Positions 24,801 to 38,231 of a stretch of 64,000 bases of DNA are shown piece by piece. The stretch is from positions 1,541,362 through 1,605,361 of the forward strand of contig VXAI01000191.1 of the NCBI GenBank assembly GCA_013399305.1. Reading direction: 5' to 3'. The stretch's first letter is position 1. The number at the start of each line of letters is the position of its first letter. The position numbers and the translations under genes are program-made. The DNA comes from Rostratula benghalensis. Taxonomy: Eukaryota > Chordata > Aves > Charadriiformes > Rostratulidae. The notes beneath the pieces are model-generated. The model ran no database searches and was not told the DNA's origin. It worked only from the letters and a program-made list of their open reading frames with translations.

Positions 24801-25867
24801 ATCTTTTCTTTATTTATGTAAAGTCTTTGAGATCTTGCAATATTATTTACTTACCTAGTAAGTAAGTCTTTGGTGGTACAAGAAGGAAGAAAATTTTCTT
24901 CTGAGACCATGCACTATTACTTATTGGACTTTTGTAGCTACAGAGACAGCAAGTGAAAATAATGTGTCGTCTTCAAAAAATAAAACAGATTTTTTCTGGC
25001 TGTTCAAGTAATTCCACACTGTGTCTTATTAGCAGTCAAAAGGAAGCAATATAGAACCAAGGACAGAGGAATCTTCCCAGCGTGTCTTTATAAAATTTAA
25101 CTTGTAAGTCTAACAGTAATTTATTTAGATACAGATTCCTGGTTGTTTATCGAGGTCTTTAAGGTTTAATGCTGCAGTCTTGAATGAACAGCAATCTGAT
25201 CATTTCTGATTTCAGTGATCTTTGGATTAGCAGCTCAAAGTTTGGAGGATGAGGCTGTGTTCCCAGTACACTGCAGACAGATTAAAAAATTTTTTTTGAT
25301 TGATTGATTTTGAAATTTGGAAGTGTATTCAGTTGCATCAGTGTTTATCTGCATTGCTGTGCTGATAGAGCTTCATATTTCCTGTGGGGAAGAAGAAAAG
25401 TTCAAATTCGGATGACACGCCTCCTCTCCCCGGAACTGTCAGCCATCCAGTTGAAGGTCTCACAGCATTTTTCATAATGGTTAGGGGGCAACTCTGGCTT
25501 TTTGCCAGATTTCCTTCTGCTGTAGAAACAGGTTCTAATCATAAAGAGCAAAATGATGAATGACCTTTATGTGTGACCATGAAAGATATGGATAAATTCT
25601 GGGAATATCCTCACCTTGTGCAGTGGATTATGTAAGGAACTGGTCAGTCTCTTGTGTATGGAGACTACCCTATGAGTGAGGTCAGAGAGGCAAAGCCAAA
25701 TCAGCTTAAACTCCAATTCATTTCCACGGCAGGTTATGGGCAAGACTGAACTAAAGAAAAGCCATGCTGCCTCATCCAAAATCTCCTTCCATTTCTCCCG
25801 CTTATTATCTTGAGGAATGAGACAAAACTGGAACTGTTGGACTGAATTAGAACATTATACTGAGACC

Positions 25868-25990
25868 AGGTCAGTCTGCTTCAGAGTTCCTTTGTGATCT
25901 TGGAAGTCCCATTAAACATCTGTTTCTATGTCTCCTACTTATAAGACAGGGTTAATAATGTTTCACAGTACTTTCAGTCAAGATACAAAA
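25868..25990 (+). mobile_element. MIR/CORE-SINE-like relic
   Basis: tgtgatcttggaagtcccat, ctacttataagacagggtta and ataatgtttcacagta follow the MIR order (GACCTTGGGCAAGTCACTTAA, then TGTAAAATGGGGATAATA and the CTCACAG block). Confidence 0.5.
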
Positions 25991-28900
25991 AAGTTTGTGA
26001 ACTGTGCATGCACTGCAGCATATGTGTACCAAAAGGGTCGTATTGGTATGGAAGATCACTTGTGTTTTACTACAGTTGCATTATTTTAAATATGATCAAT
26101 CTAGATATACACTGCCATTGAATAACTATAGGATGAATTGGCCCTAGATTAAGTATTTTACAAGGAAGGGAGAATATTTGCGCATAAGGAGATACTGCTC
26201 GCATTTTTCCTGTTTCATATGCTTTTATTGATTCCACAATAAATGTCAGTGAACATTCATCAGTTCTGGTCAGAAAGATGGCATTGTGTTCTGGTAATCA
26301 GTTTGACATTTGTTTCACTCCCAAATAGAGATAAAGAGCAGAAACAGTGAAATACTTAGCCGAAAAGAAAGTTTAGAACAACTGAACTTCAGCTTAGAAA
26401 GAAGAATTCAGGAGAAATTGAGTCTGGAAGAATCTAAGGCCTCCATGTCAGCTTGCTTTGATGGTGGGCTGAAGCCTCTGTGGTATCATTTGGAGATTAT
26501 AGACTAAATGTCTTATCTCGCTGCTCTGCACAATAGACTGAATTCTGCTGCCAGACTTCCCCTTCTGCAATGTACTCTGGTGTCTCAATAGATAACAATC
26601 TGTCTCACATCCTGGAAGATGTTGAATGGCAAGAGGCTCTAGACCATGGAGAAGAACAGGAGATACTCAGCGACTGAACCGCAGCTTCCATGAGATACCA
26701 TGCTAGCTGATGACAATACGCCAATACTAATAATTTCAGAGTTGCATGGTCACTTAGTAGTTTGGCAGTAAGTCATGGCAAGTTTTAATATAAATACTGA
26801 TGTCATCTTGCTGAAAGGAATTACTCTACAGTAATTATGATTACAACTGGAAGAGTCAGGGTGGTGCTGAAATGCCAGGATGGATGGTGTGGTATAAGTC
26901 ACCCTATTTTGCTTTGACCTTGACTTATATGTTAAGTTTTGCTTCTTAATTTCTCTTTGCTGACAGAAAACACTTATTCACTAAGATTTCAGAATTTGAG
27001 TTTAATTAAAAAAAAATCATAAATTGACCCTTATTGATTTCATATAAAAGCTTAGTATTTTCTACTGGAAAGGTCAGTAGTTCTTTTTGTGTCCATTTCA
27101 AAAGAACCAGCAGAAACTGGTTCTTAAAAAAAATATCCAATTTGTCAAACAGTTCAATATTTGATTATGCTCTTACTCTTATCACAGGAAACTAGTAATT
27201 GTTCTTTTGAAATCAGTGAAGACCAACTGGGAGAAGCCTGGTGTCTCATGACCCATGATCTAGCTCTGAACACGTTCTGGTTGTAATTTCATTATTTAGT
27301 TTGTAGGAGGGATGTAGAATTAGAGGTTCTTGAAGAGTTCAGGGGTGCTTTTAGTGCAGCTTAGTGAAAACACTTGTTTATTAGTTTTTAATTTTGCTCC
27401 TTTCAGATGGGTTTGACTACGTACTGCTCACAGTGGCAGAATTGCATGAATGTCTTCCCTGCTTGGCTCCCATGACCTGGTAGACCAGATGAGGGGAGAG
27501 GAGCTGGGTTGTTTTGGTGTGGGACAGGGACTGTGTGTGGAGATGCTGTACTGTTACTGATAACAGATTGTCAAACGACACATTTTTCAGCACAGTACCT
27601 GTTTTGACTACTTCTGTCATTGTAGAGACAGGTAGGTTCTGCCACCTTGAATAACAGGGGGTGTGACCTACTCTGCTCTTGAACTTAGATGACACGACTG
27701 TAGTCAGAATGCCTAAGTGAGGCATCAGAAAGATGTGATTTGGGCATGGCATGTAATTAAGACCAGGAGAAAAACAGGGGGACAAGCTGAGGAGTAGTTG
27801 CTTGACTCTTTTTCATGGAGCAGTTGCCACACCTAAAGAATATATAAATGTTGTTCTAGATTTTATACATATTAGAGGCAAGACTACTAGAGCTTGAGAA
27901 TAAAATCATATTAGAGTTAGTGATATAACTTAATTTTATGTAGGTTGAAGGGATCCTCTTTCAATGTTATTTTTAAATTAAAGAGCAACATTCTGACATC
28001 AGCATAGTATTAGTGATTCAGTTTTTAAACTATCTGTCAGCCTAATAATATTGCATATTAGTCCAATAGATGTCCCAGGGCTGCTTTTAGAGCTCCTTTG
28101 TGTAGCAAATGAATCCTGTATGTTTGCAAAGCAGTTTGTGTTAAACTCCTTTGCAGTCTCTTTATAGCCCAGGACTAGGAAGCAATGCTGATGTTAAGTT
28201 GATTTTCTTTTGAGAAAGCACTATGTGCCTTGAATGTCTTCAGCTCCTTAAGGCACTGAGTGTTGTTTTTTTTCCTCTTGCAAGGCAATGAACAGTGGCT
28301 GGTATTCAAGAAGGTATTAATAAAATAACAGATTCTGCTGCAACTACTTTAACTCAGATATCTGGAAAAATCCAAGTGTCACAAGGACCATAAAAAAAAA
28401 AAAAAAATCATACACCTGTAGGGGTCAAAACCCTCATGTTTTGACACTTTGTTAGAACCCTCACAATTCATCCAGATAAATATTTCACTGAGTTCCATGC
28501 TATTTATTGCATTTGTGCAAGGGTGTGCTACATTGCCATTAAACCTAAGGTCACTGTGGGATGCGTTTATCTTTCCATTAAGCAATCAGGTTGCTCCATA
28601 GCTGATTTATAATTGGCCCACCTGTTTTTACTTTGGTAAGCCCAGCCTTATCAGATGCATTGCTTGCATCTATGTTCGTCTAGTGCTTCTGCATTCAGAC
28701 TGAGCTTATAAATAAATGTTTGTTGCTGAAGGAAGCAGTTCTTAAAGCACCTGATTCTAATCACTGTAAGAAATGGATATAGCATTAAAAGGGCTTTCGA
28801 TCAGGGTAACTGTTCACAGCTTCCTTTGTGCAAATGTTAAATGCTGCTACTTTAATTTGGAGGTTTTCCACATTTGTCTTCAGTGTTATCCTTAAAAATC

Positions 28901-29029
28901 TCCAGACTAGGAAGAGATTCATGAGTCCATAAATCCATATACTTAGTACCCCACTATTGCAGGCAATCTGCTGTGCAACCATTTTCATCAGCTGATTAAA
29001 ACCCACTCCAAAAGCAATCAGATTTGTTG

Positions 29030-29350
29030 CTCACCCCCCAACTCTTTAAGGAAAGAATGTTCCAGATCTTTATTGCCTTGACATTTGGAGATGTTCTAAT
29101 TTTTATCCAGATTGTGTTCTTGAGCAGTTTATATTGATTTGTTCTTGTCCCAGTACAGCCCTTGAGCCTAAATTACTCTTTTTCACCTGCTAGTTTTATT
29201 TCTCATTTACAAAAGAAATACTCATACTCACTGTTACTCTTCATTTTGTGGACTAAAAAATCCTAATCTTTCTCCTCCCATCTTTGACACTTGACCCTCT
29301 ATTCCTCTGAACATCCTTGTGGCATATTTTTCTGTAGTATGGAAGATCAG
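29030..29350 (-). mobile_element. Ancient CR1/L3-like relic
   Basis: In reverse complement, the pieces gggacaagaacaaatc, tataaactgctcaagaacac and aaagatctggaacattcttt line up in order with the CR1-type 3' region (the GACAAGG, AACTG, AAGTTC and TGGAACA blocks). It is highly diverged and has no intact tail. Confidence 0.5.
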
Positions 29351-30217
29351 AAGTGAATACAGATAAGGTTTCACCAGCGCTATATATAAGAAGAAGAATG
29401 TTTCTCTCTCTTGACTGAAATTATCTTGAGGTTTTTTTATGGTCATGTTCTGTTGATGGCTCATAGCCATGCTGTCACCAATTACCTTAATGACATCTTT
29501 CTCCCTTCTTTCTAGTCAAAACTCTGAGAAGATGGTGTCAGCATATCTCCTCACTGCAATGTCAATGAATGTCAAATGGCTCCCACCTTTAAGTGGCACA
29601 AAACTGTATTGCATTATATGCCTTGTTAATAAAACTGTATGAAATGTAGCTTGCTTACATTCAAAAAACTTCCAGAAAGGACAGAGAAGCTGCACAGAAA
29701 AGGTATGTGCAACATGAAAAGTAAGCCTGTTGTGTGTGTTATTAACCACCAGTACAGCCTGTGTCCTGCTTAATTACTTTTTGCTGGATGTTGGACCTGA
29801 GTTCTAAGCAGGGGGTTCAAAGATGTTGATGTTCTGGAAGATTTTTGGGGACACTATAGAATGTACCAAGGATAATGCAACAGAATATATTGCTGCTTGA
29901 TTGGAAATCAGATAGCAGCCAAAGAAGACTTTGGCAAAGCAGGGCTTTAGAGCTGGTAGCAAAACAGGGTAGAACACTCCATTTATCCACTTTCTCCACT
30001 TAACATCTTCATTTTTGCCCACTTTATAGATGTAGTGGTGAGGAAGGTTATGAATTATTTTGAGGTCAGAACAAACATTCCTTCTTGAACATCAGTGTCT
30101 TTTCTTGGTTCTTGGTTGTGTTACTGAGACTCTGTTAGTGTATCATCTGCAATGGGTTGTGCAGCCATTTTGTTGGTACCATTTTGTTCTGTGCTTCTTC
30201 CATAACTGCTAAATCAC

Positions 30218-30240
30218 AAAAAAAAAAAAAAAAAAAAAAA
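30218..30240. repeat. Poly(A) run
   Basis: 23 consecutive A residues; no mobile-element body is recognised upstream. Confidence 0.95.
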
Positions 30241-32149
30241 TCATGCAAATGTCCTTTGTCTTAACCAGAAAGAGATTGCCCTGATTATTAATTGCATAGA
30301 ATGTGCACCCCCCCAATTCTTCCTATCAGAGGTGTGTCTAAGATATATGGAATAACTCTCTTGTCACTGATAGAATAAGGTTCTAAATTATTCTCTTAGA
30401 TTGAAGACCTAACTTTTGGAGGGATGCAAATGAGCAAGCTTCATACCATTTCACTATAAAAATGCAGTAATTCTGGAGCTGAAAGACTTCTGTATTGGAA
30501 CTTAAATAGTAATTGTGTCAATTCTCTACCTCCATAAATTCTTTAGAATAGAAACTTCCCAAATCATGGACAAAGTTCTTAGCTTCTAGTGCTCTATTTT
30601 TTCCCAGAACACATTAAGTAAACACAGGATGGTAATGAAGATGTAGTAGTCCCTTCACACACTCCTAAGATTTTATTTGGCTAACCCAGACCCACAAGAA
30701 TGCCATAACTTTTTTCATTATTCATGAGAAGAGCATGGTGGAACGCTTTCAGATGTAAATACCCTTACATCTTGATAATCAGTGCTATATGCCAGTATAG
30801 CAATATTGATTCCTGGCCTGTTTTTCTCTTAATTATTGAAGGAAATCTTTGCAATTTTATCATTCACCCACACAGCCAGTGACTGATGGCAAGTCAGAGA
30901 AATGGACATGTCAAGGACTTCAGAACTGAACAGAAACACAAAGTAAGGACGAATCCCCAAAAGAAAATAAAAGAAAGTAGAACTAGAAAAAAAAGCATTG
31001 TGGATTTGAAGAGAAATAGAAGAAAAAAAGGTTAAAAAGTTAAGCAAATTGAAACACTGCTGTAGCTTTGATATGGCTCTATTAATTTTAGTATTACCTT
31101 GCCTTCCAAACCCTCATTCTCAGTTTCTTCTTTAGCCCTGTCTGTTTTATCCAATCTTCAGGATTTCTCCTCTTGTGCTTGATTTTATCACATCTACCCA
31201 AATTAATTTAGTGCCAGGACTGAGGTTCCTAAGGGACTATTTTAGTAACACTGAATGGTAATAGAGTTGAAAACCAAGAAGAAGGATATCAAAGAAATAA
31301 AGGGAAGAGGAAGGAGGTTGAGGAAAGAAAGCTCTAACCTTCTGCATCATCTTCCTAAAGATAAAAAAAAAAAAAAAGTCCTCTGTAAACTTGGAAAAGG
31401 AATGAAAAGATTGCTTAAAATATTTCTTTGCCATTCTTTACAGGCATGCTTTTGCCACTGAAAAACCCTGTCTTCTACCTTACTAACTATGGCTTCCCAT
31501 TTTTTTTTTTTTAATTTTATTATTTTTGTTTACAGTGTAGCGGTGTGGAGCCCAGTTTATTTGTTGTAAGTAAGAATTCAGCTGTGGCAGGCAAGCCAGC
31601 TCATATATCCAATGTGTAATTACTGTATTAGTAGCCTGTGCAACAATAGCTGCTGCATTCAGCATTTTCGTACAAGTCATTTAGGTATTGTGCTTCTGAG
31701 GCTCTGCTTTAGAACTAGTCTGCTACAGCTCACATTGCAATCTCAGATTACTTTGAGTTAGGAAAGGTACCAGGCATTTCCTATCTACCTCTGGGAATAG
31801 TGATCCAGTAACTTGCTGCCTTCCATCTTCTGTTAAACAAGCTTCTGCATTAGTATGTTTTCAGAATAAATGGCAAACATACTTTACCAGAAAAGGGATA
31901 TCTATGTTTGACTTCTCCTCCTAAGAAATATGTCCATAGCCCAGTAACCAGTGAGTAGCTGGCAATAATAAATTTCTTTCCTTCTGCTTGATTGAAGATC
32001 TGTTATGATTCACATATTCTGAGAAACATTTACAGATGCTTTTAAATTCAGATGCTAGCAGTATCCTCCTCTGACTACTCATACTTTACTACTAAATTCA
32101 GCATGAAAAAAAGCAGTAAAAAACAGCAGATGTAGTGTTTCCTCCAGTT

Positions 32150-32268
32150 ACTAGATCAACCCGCCTGGATGTGTTCCTGTGTGACCTGATCTAGGTGTTT
32201 CTGCTCCAGCAGGGGGATTGGACTAGATGTCCCTTCCAATCCCTGATATTCTGTGATTCTGTGATCAT
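32150..32268 (+). mobile_element. CR1 LINE 3' tail
   Basis: Contains cctggatgtgttcctgtgtg, gcagggggattggactagat and gtcccttccaatccctgata, ending attctgtgattctgtgat, the octamer-type tail of CR1. Confidence 0.85.
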
Positions 32269-32737
32269 GCTGCCTCACAAGCCCTTTAAAACTCTGTCTT
32301 TCTCTTGGTAATACTTTATTATTAATGGAAATACTCTATTTAGTGAATTGAAGGAGCTATGTTGCATTATATGAAATTATTTTCTCAAGCGCACTAAGGA
32401 GGGACCCTATAATTTACAAAGAAAGTTTGTCTTCCTGAACAAAAGTTTTAGATTCCCACTGATTTTCTTAAATCAAAAGAGCATAGAGAGTCCTCAGGAA
32501 TGCTCTGTTACCACTCTACCTCTTACTTGTGACAAGGAAAACCCCATAATATTACAACAGTGGTTCCTCTGATTTGTATGAGAGGAAGGACTGGGCCTCT
32601 GGAGGGTGTGGTGCAGACCCCGTGCGAAACTCCATGGCAGGAAAACATTTGCACCCAGCCAGGGTGCAAATGAAACCCAGAGTCCTTCACTGAGAAACAT
32701 CTAAGTCAATGGGAGAGTGAAAAGCTGTGATTCGTAC

Positions 32738-32885
32738 GGGTGGCTGAGCAGCGAGCGGCGGCTCCCCGTGCTCGCTGCGGTGGTGGCCGTGGACGTGCAC
32801 CAGCAAGGACCGCAGGGGCTGGGAGCGGTGTTGCAGCCCCTGTCCCACGTGCCCTCCTGCGGTCTGGAGTGGGTGGGATTGCAGC
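32738..32885. promoter_or_regulatory. Small CpG-rich patch
   Basis: About 150 bp with dense CpG (gcagcgagcggcggctcccc and similar) in AT-rich surroundings. No gene is seen. It might be a minor regulatory element some 3 kb before the main CpG island. Confidence 0.3.
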
Positions 32886-34095
32886 AGGCAGAGCAGATCA
32901 GAGTCATCTCTTGCTGACAGCAGAATTAAGAATTGCCATTCTAATTTTTTTCTTCCCTTTTTTCTTTTCTCCCCAAGAAAGTACCTAAGGCAGAGTGACT
33001 CCCACTTTGTCCCACAGCTGTGCAGTTTAAATTACGAGCATTTGTGGAGGAAGAACATTGAGTCCATTTGCTTTTAATAGGGTCCCCCTGGTGTAACTGC
33101 TGACAGAATTTGGTTGAATGAAGGCAATTCAGGGAAGAAAACAAATAGGGGGGGAAAATGGCCAGCCCCTAGGGATGGCAGCATTACACAAACACAACAA
33201 ACTCATGCACAACAGCACTCAGGGCATTGTTGTTTCCAGTTTAGATTAGCCAGTGGGAGCTTGACTTTGGATAGGCTCACCGCGTGCTTTAGAGAGCCAT
33301 AAAAAGGATATAAGCCATTTTATGGGGGTCACAATCCCTTCCCATGTAGCCATATGGCCTCTACTGCAAACTGTTCACTTCACTGGTGAAAATCTTGTAT
33401 CTTGAGAGGGTTTTAAGGCAACAGTTTTATTTTGAGTTAACTTTTTGCCAACAGCTTTGAAGGAGTTAATATTTGTGAAAACTAGTCTGGATGCCTTGTA
33501 AAGATTTGTTCCAGAATACAAGTATTTCTGGTTGACCTTTGGCTAAAGCACAAGATACTGTGAGCCAGCCTTATATGTGCCACTTTCCCTACCAGTCTTC
33601 ATCTCACAATCCTTTTAAGCCGGTGGGCAACAGTTAGAAACCATTTTTTGCAATATTATAAACCACTGCAGTGCAATGGAGATGGTGGTGTTATAGCCTG
33701 GATTTCCCTTCATCTCTTTTGCCCACTGCCAGCAGCTAAACTCATGCCCACTGTAAACAGCTGCCAGTAAGTTTTCCTGCATCAGGAAGCTAGAAATGAC
33801 CCTCTCTCCTTTTCCAGATGAACAAGTAAAGAAAATTCTAGGGCATGTTTTCAAATGAAGATGCAACAACGTGCCAAAAACCTCAAGTCAGCCCTCCATG
33901 TAAAAGCATGATCACAGCTCAGGGGAGTTGCTGTGTTTTAGTGGAAGCACACAAAAAACTGCTTTGTAAGGGAAGATGCTTCTTCAGACAGCTCAGTGCT
34001 CAGACACTGCTTATGTGAAAAGAAACCATGATGCATCAAATACAAAAATAAATGCAATGCAATCCCTAAGCCTTGTGATATTTCTTGATGCCTGG

Positions 34096-34130
34096 AAAAA
34101 AAAAAAAAAAAAAAAGAAAGAAAAAAAAGA
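34096..34130. repeat. Poly(A)/purine run
   Basis: 20 A residues followed by A/G-rich sequence. Confidence 0.9.
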
Positions 34131-36224
34131 GAAGTTGTCTGGGTCTGCAGAACACTGGGAGGAGAGAATTGGCATTTCTAAATGTGCTGCCCCCAAGGGA
34201 TCGGGTCTGTTGTCCAGAACAGGGCAGTGCAAGATCATGCTGATGTAAGGAGCTGTAAGTTATGATAATGTGGGCTGCAGCTGGACAGGCTCAGTAAGAA
34301 GCCAAGACAGCCCGTGCCTGTCCTCCTTGCCAGGCAGAGCAGGACCATGGGACATATCCAGTGGCCACAACAGTGGCTAAGGACGGGGTCACTGGGGTCA
34401 CTTGGCATGTTGACCTGAGCAATAAGCCTACTACATCCCCCTTTGCCACTACAGAGCTGAGTGTTGCAGAAACCTATGTGCCCCTGCTGCCCAGGGAGCT
34501 GCTGCTCTCTTGCCTGGGCAATTTCCAGCCTCTCACGTTCTCGCGTGTGATGACTTTGGTTGTGTAACCCTCTGATGGACTGCTGTGCTGCAGTATCCCT
34601 TCCAAAGTCAGTGACAATATTCCTGCAGAATCTTCCAAATTGTATGCTGAATTCTCCAAATGACCCACTAAGATGACCTCGTTTGTCTCCAGGAAGTATT
34701 CTGTTCACATTCTTATATTTGGATAGTTCTGAGCAATTCACTTTGCACTCAGTGCACTGCTTTCCCACAAACTTTCTGCAGCTAAATGTCATTCCATGCA
34801 GGTCATTACTTTTCATCTTAATATTACTGCTGGTTAATTATGTTTGGGTTTTGATTTTGTTTTTGCTTGTTTGTTTTTTGGATTTTTTTTTAAATGTAGC
34901 AGAAATGCAGATTGCTCTGCATAACATTGAAGGCTTGATGTAATATCTCGACAAGCCATATTCTGCAGTGATTAAAATTGCTATGATTAATGAAACAGGA
35001 AGGTGATAAACAACAAATTTATTAATGAAATTGTAGACCATAACTCAGAAGGAAAAGATCCCTTTCTGCTCAGCAATAGTAACTTAGGGGCATGCCAATA
35101 AACAAAACCAGAGAGAAATATATTGTCTTAGGATCCTCAGTCTCCTCAGTCTTTACAACTGAGGCCACTTGAATAACCTCAAAATTATTTTGAAGAACAC
35201 AACCGCATGGTGAGTGTTTATGTTGACCCTAAAACAAGGGGTCATTGAATGCTTTTGCCTAAAACATGTAATGAATTCTAACACCCCCCCCACCCCCCCC
35301 GCGCCAAACACCTGACCTAACCCAGACCCGATAAAAACTCAGTAACAAAACAGAAGAGAGTGAGAGAAGAATTTTCTGCACTATTACACAGTATTTCTTT
35401 CCAAGGGAAGATTGATTAGACAAAAAAAAAATAAATGGCAGAAATGGTTACCATACAGATTTCCCCCCCCCCCCAAATACTGCAGTTGGTTATGATGACG
35501 CTGATGGTCTAGAGGACTTTTTAAAAGAAGAGTTTTTAAAAAGTTTGCCCAAAGTACAGAAAATACTTTTATTTGTGTCAAAATTTGTAGCAAAGGAATA
35601 AACCTCCACGTTCACCCTCGGCAATTTTCAAAACGGTACCAGTGGAATTGGCAAAGTGTTCTGTTCTGGAAGCGGCTGGGAGCTGGCCTGACTTCCCATT
35701 ACCCTCCGCCTTTGAATAAGGCAGAAATGAGCCTTGATACAGACAACTTTTGGGGCAGGATGTGGAGGAGGAATCAGTTCCCTCTGCAGAGTGTGTGGGG
35801 GGACGACGGGGGGGGAAGACAACCCCACGTCTCACGCTGTTCAGCCGGCAAATAAAGCCGTGTATTTGCCACTTCAGCAAATCAGCGGCAGCGAATCAAT
35901 CGCGGATCAATCCCGTTCGCCTTGTCATTATCTGCGCGGTCCCTGGCACCGCTGCTGCACAAAAGCGAGAAGGTAAAAGCCGAGCAGCCCAGTTTGCGGG
36001 GACCGGCGGCAGCCGCAGAACGGGCTCCGCCGCGCTGCCGCAGCCCGGGGGCAGGAGGAGGCTTCCCGCCCCGCCGCCCCCGACGGCCCGGCCCCGACAG
36101 CATCACCCTCCCTAGGTGGGCTGCCCCGAGCCCCGCATCTTTCTCCCACTCGTGGCTGAGAGGGGAACTGCCTGGTAGGTGGCTGCAGGAGGGAGCGGAG
36201 CAGCCAGGTCCCCACGCGTGTTCT

Positions 36225-36590
36225 GGGGACGGGACCCGGGGAGGGGGGTGGGGAGTGAGCGGGATGCCCGCAGACGCGAAGCGGGAACCCTACGGGCGGA
36301 ATGTGAGACCCCAAGCGCGGGAACCCAAGACAAAGTGTGGGAACTCGCTGGGATAGGAGAGGGACCCCCCGGGATCCATGGGACAGGTTCCCTGGGGGAC
36401 GATGCGGGACTTTCAGGGAACACCGAGCGGGACTGCCCGGACTTGAACGGGACCCCCAGGACCGGTGCAGGACACCACGGGAACGGTGGCAGGAGGCAAG
36501 GCTTCACCTCTCAGTCACGCTGCGGGACCTCGGGATGCGGAGCGGGACCCTTCGAGGGCGGTGTGGGACCCCGAGGGGCGGAGGCAGCGC
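36225..36590. repeat. Degenerate ~21-bp GC-rich tandem array
   Basis: The core GCGGGACCC recurs in variants roughly every 18-23 bp. GGGAC-like cores sit near 36231, 36261, 36283, 36319, 36339, 36361, 36379, 36406, 36429, 36449, 36470, 36524, 36544 and 36565, with some units missing or decayed. Units resemble GATGCGGGACCCCnnGGGA. It lies inside the CpG island. Confidence 0.65.
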
Positions 36591-36799
36591 GGTTCCCGCC
36601 CCTCCGGGACGGTGCCGGCTCCTTTGCGGCGCTGGGACGGGAGCTGGGCGCCGGGGGATGCCCGTGGCCGGGGTGGGGACTCGCCTGAGCCCGCCCGCCA
36701 CCGTTCTCCATCCCCTCCCACCTCGGGCTGTGCGGTGCGGCCCCGCGGAGCCGGGCGGAGCGGCCGGCGGCGGCCCAGAGCTCCAGGTAGGCAGCGTCG

Positions 36800-36839
36800 G
36801 GGGAGGAGGAGGAGGAGGAGGAGAAGGAGGAAAAGGAGA
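36800..36839. repeat. (GGA)n polypurine tract
   Basis: Imperfect GGA repeats directly after a possible first-exon donor at 36786, inside the CpG island. Confidence 0.85.
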
Positions 36840-38231
36840 GGGTGCAGCCTCGGAGGGCTTCGTTGCTCCACCGAAGTCTTGCCCTGAACTCTCCGGCTCG
36901 GGACGTGCAGCCCCTCTGCATCCCCCTTGAAGCAGGCGGCTGCGGGGAGGCGGCGGCGGTGGGGAGCTCTTTAGCCCCCGCGGAGGGGACGGGGCGGCCG
37001 GGCGGTTCGGTTTTCCTGCTGACTTTAATGGCTTGATCAATAGAGACGTCTCTGAATCCCTTTCGCATTGCAGAGCTCTGCTTTGCCTTTTAAAACCACG
37101 TTCAGATCGAAAAGTAAACTAGATTTAAGCAGCCGTGAATCACTCCAGTAGCCTCTATGGCTAAAGAAATGTTGGATAAATCTCCTTCTGCATGGCTGAT
37201 TTAAAATAGATTTACTAACTTGGGGGTAGTTTCCCTGAGTTTACATCCTGGTGGATTTTGAAGGGAATTTCTCTTTTTACTATAAAAACTTTTCCTATGT
37301 GTTTCTGTAAGGCAGTGCAAATACTCACTGCTCGTTTTCTGGATTTTCTTTCCAGTGTCAATACTATTTATCTTTTGCCTGATGCAAAGCACAACTGCTG
37401 GTTGTTCTGGGAGCTGAACTCAAGAGTGTCTGCTGGGGAAGGTAGACCTCAAGATCTGAGCAGTGGCAGTGTATTGATTCCATTAGCAGAATTTACAGAT
37501 CTACCGACGGACCCCTTTTAACATGGTCACTTTCCCAGAATTAAAGTTCTCTTCAGAGCATCCGTCGCTGGTCTAGGCCAATAGATGGCATAAGGTACTC
37601 AGGCTAACATCCTAAGAGGACAGAGGAGGCAAGAATACACTTTTCACATGAGCCAGGATTCTCGGAGGGTGTGTGTGAGCCAAATTCTGGGTGTCCGACT
37701 TGGGGATGCCTTGGGAAGGTCTCATTTTCAGAGGCTTGTCCCAAGCCATGTGTTCATATTTTCCTCCATCAGAAGTCCAGCATTTTCCAAAATCCTTCTC
37801 TGCTCTAAGCAATTAGGAGTAAATCATTCAGCATTTTGGTAGGATATCAGTATGCATATCCTAAACTCAGTAGGAAGCGAAGGTGGAATTTCAAATCTGC
37901 GGGGCATATTTGGTAGCTGCTGCTAGGGAGAAGCTGCCATTGCAGCAGGGTTGAAAAACCAGTAATATTTGTGATGAACATAGAGGTGCTTTATAGAGAA
38001 CTGTAACTTCTCCTCATTACCTTCTACTTTTCTAGATTTCACTGAGCAAAAAGCATTTGGGGGAGTGGAAGACAGTTGGCTAATAAGGAAAAAAAAATCT
38101 TAGTTTCTGTATCTAAACTTCTGATTCTGCACTATGGGTAGACAGAGATGATTTTGTGTTCTGAAATTCTGTAAATTACTTGTGTATAGGTAGGTAGCTA
38201 TATGATCATTAAAGACCTTTAACTGACAGTA

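Larger units (their letters stand above)
20379..35849. other. Intergenic between the ZPAX-like gene and the KCNS3 CpG island
   Basis: No exon chain could be read in either orientation. Content is limited to the repeats and CpG-rich patches listed separately. The longest open frame (34235-34816, minus, 193 codons) shows no recognisable family or codon bias. Confidence 0.55.
35850..37060 (+). promoter_or_regulatory. KCNS3: CpG island, probable KCNS3 promoter and first exon
   Basis: This is the only long GC- and CpG-rich segment of the window, sharply bounded by AT-rich DNA. It lies about 19 kb before the KCNS3 coding exon on the same strand, consistent with the long first intron of this gene in other amniotes. 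Possible first-exon donors are at 36174/36175 (cctg then gtaggt) and 36786/36787 (ctccag then gtaggc). Overlapping open frames of 118-197 codons occur in most frames here, as expected from high GC, and are not read as genes. The strand and the link to KCNS3 are inferred. Confidence 0.6.

Noticed and set aside
34235..34816. 193-codon minus-strand open frame
   Set aside because: No recognisable domain and no promoter or splice context; it is consistent with chance or very old repeat-derived sequence.
20379..35849. Exons of other expected neighbours (for example MSGN1, SMC6, GEN1 or RDH14)
   Set aside because: I looked for their characteristic motifs in the open frames, such as the bHLH of MSGN1, and recognised none in this window.
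35922..37068. Many overlapping open frames of 118-197 codons in the CpG island
   Set aside because: They occur in most frames on both strands, are Pro/Gly/Arg-rich and reflect GC content; no domain is recognisable.
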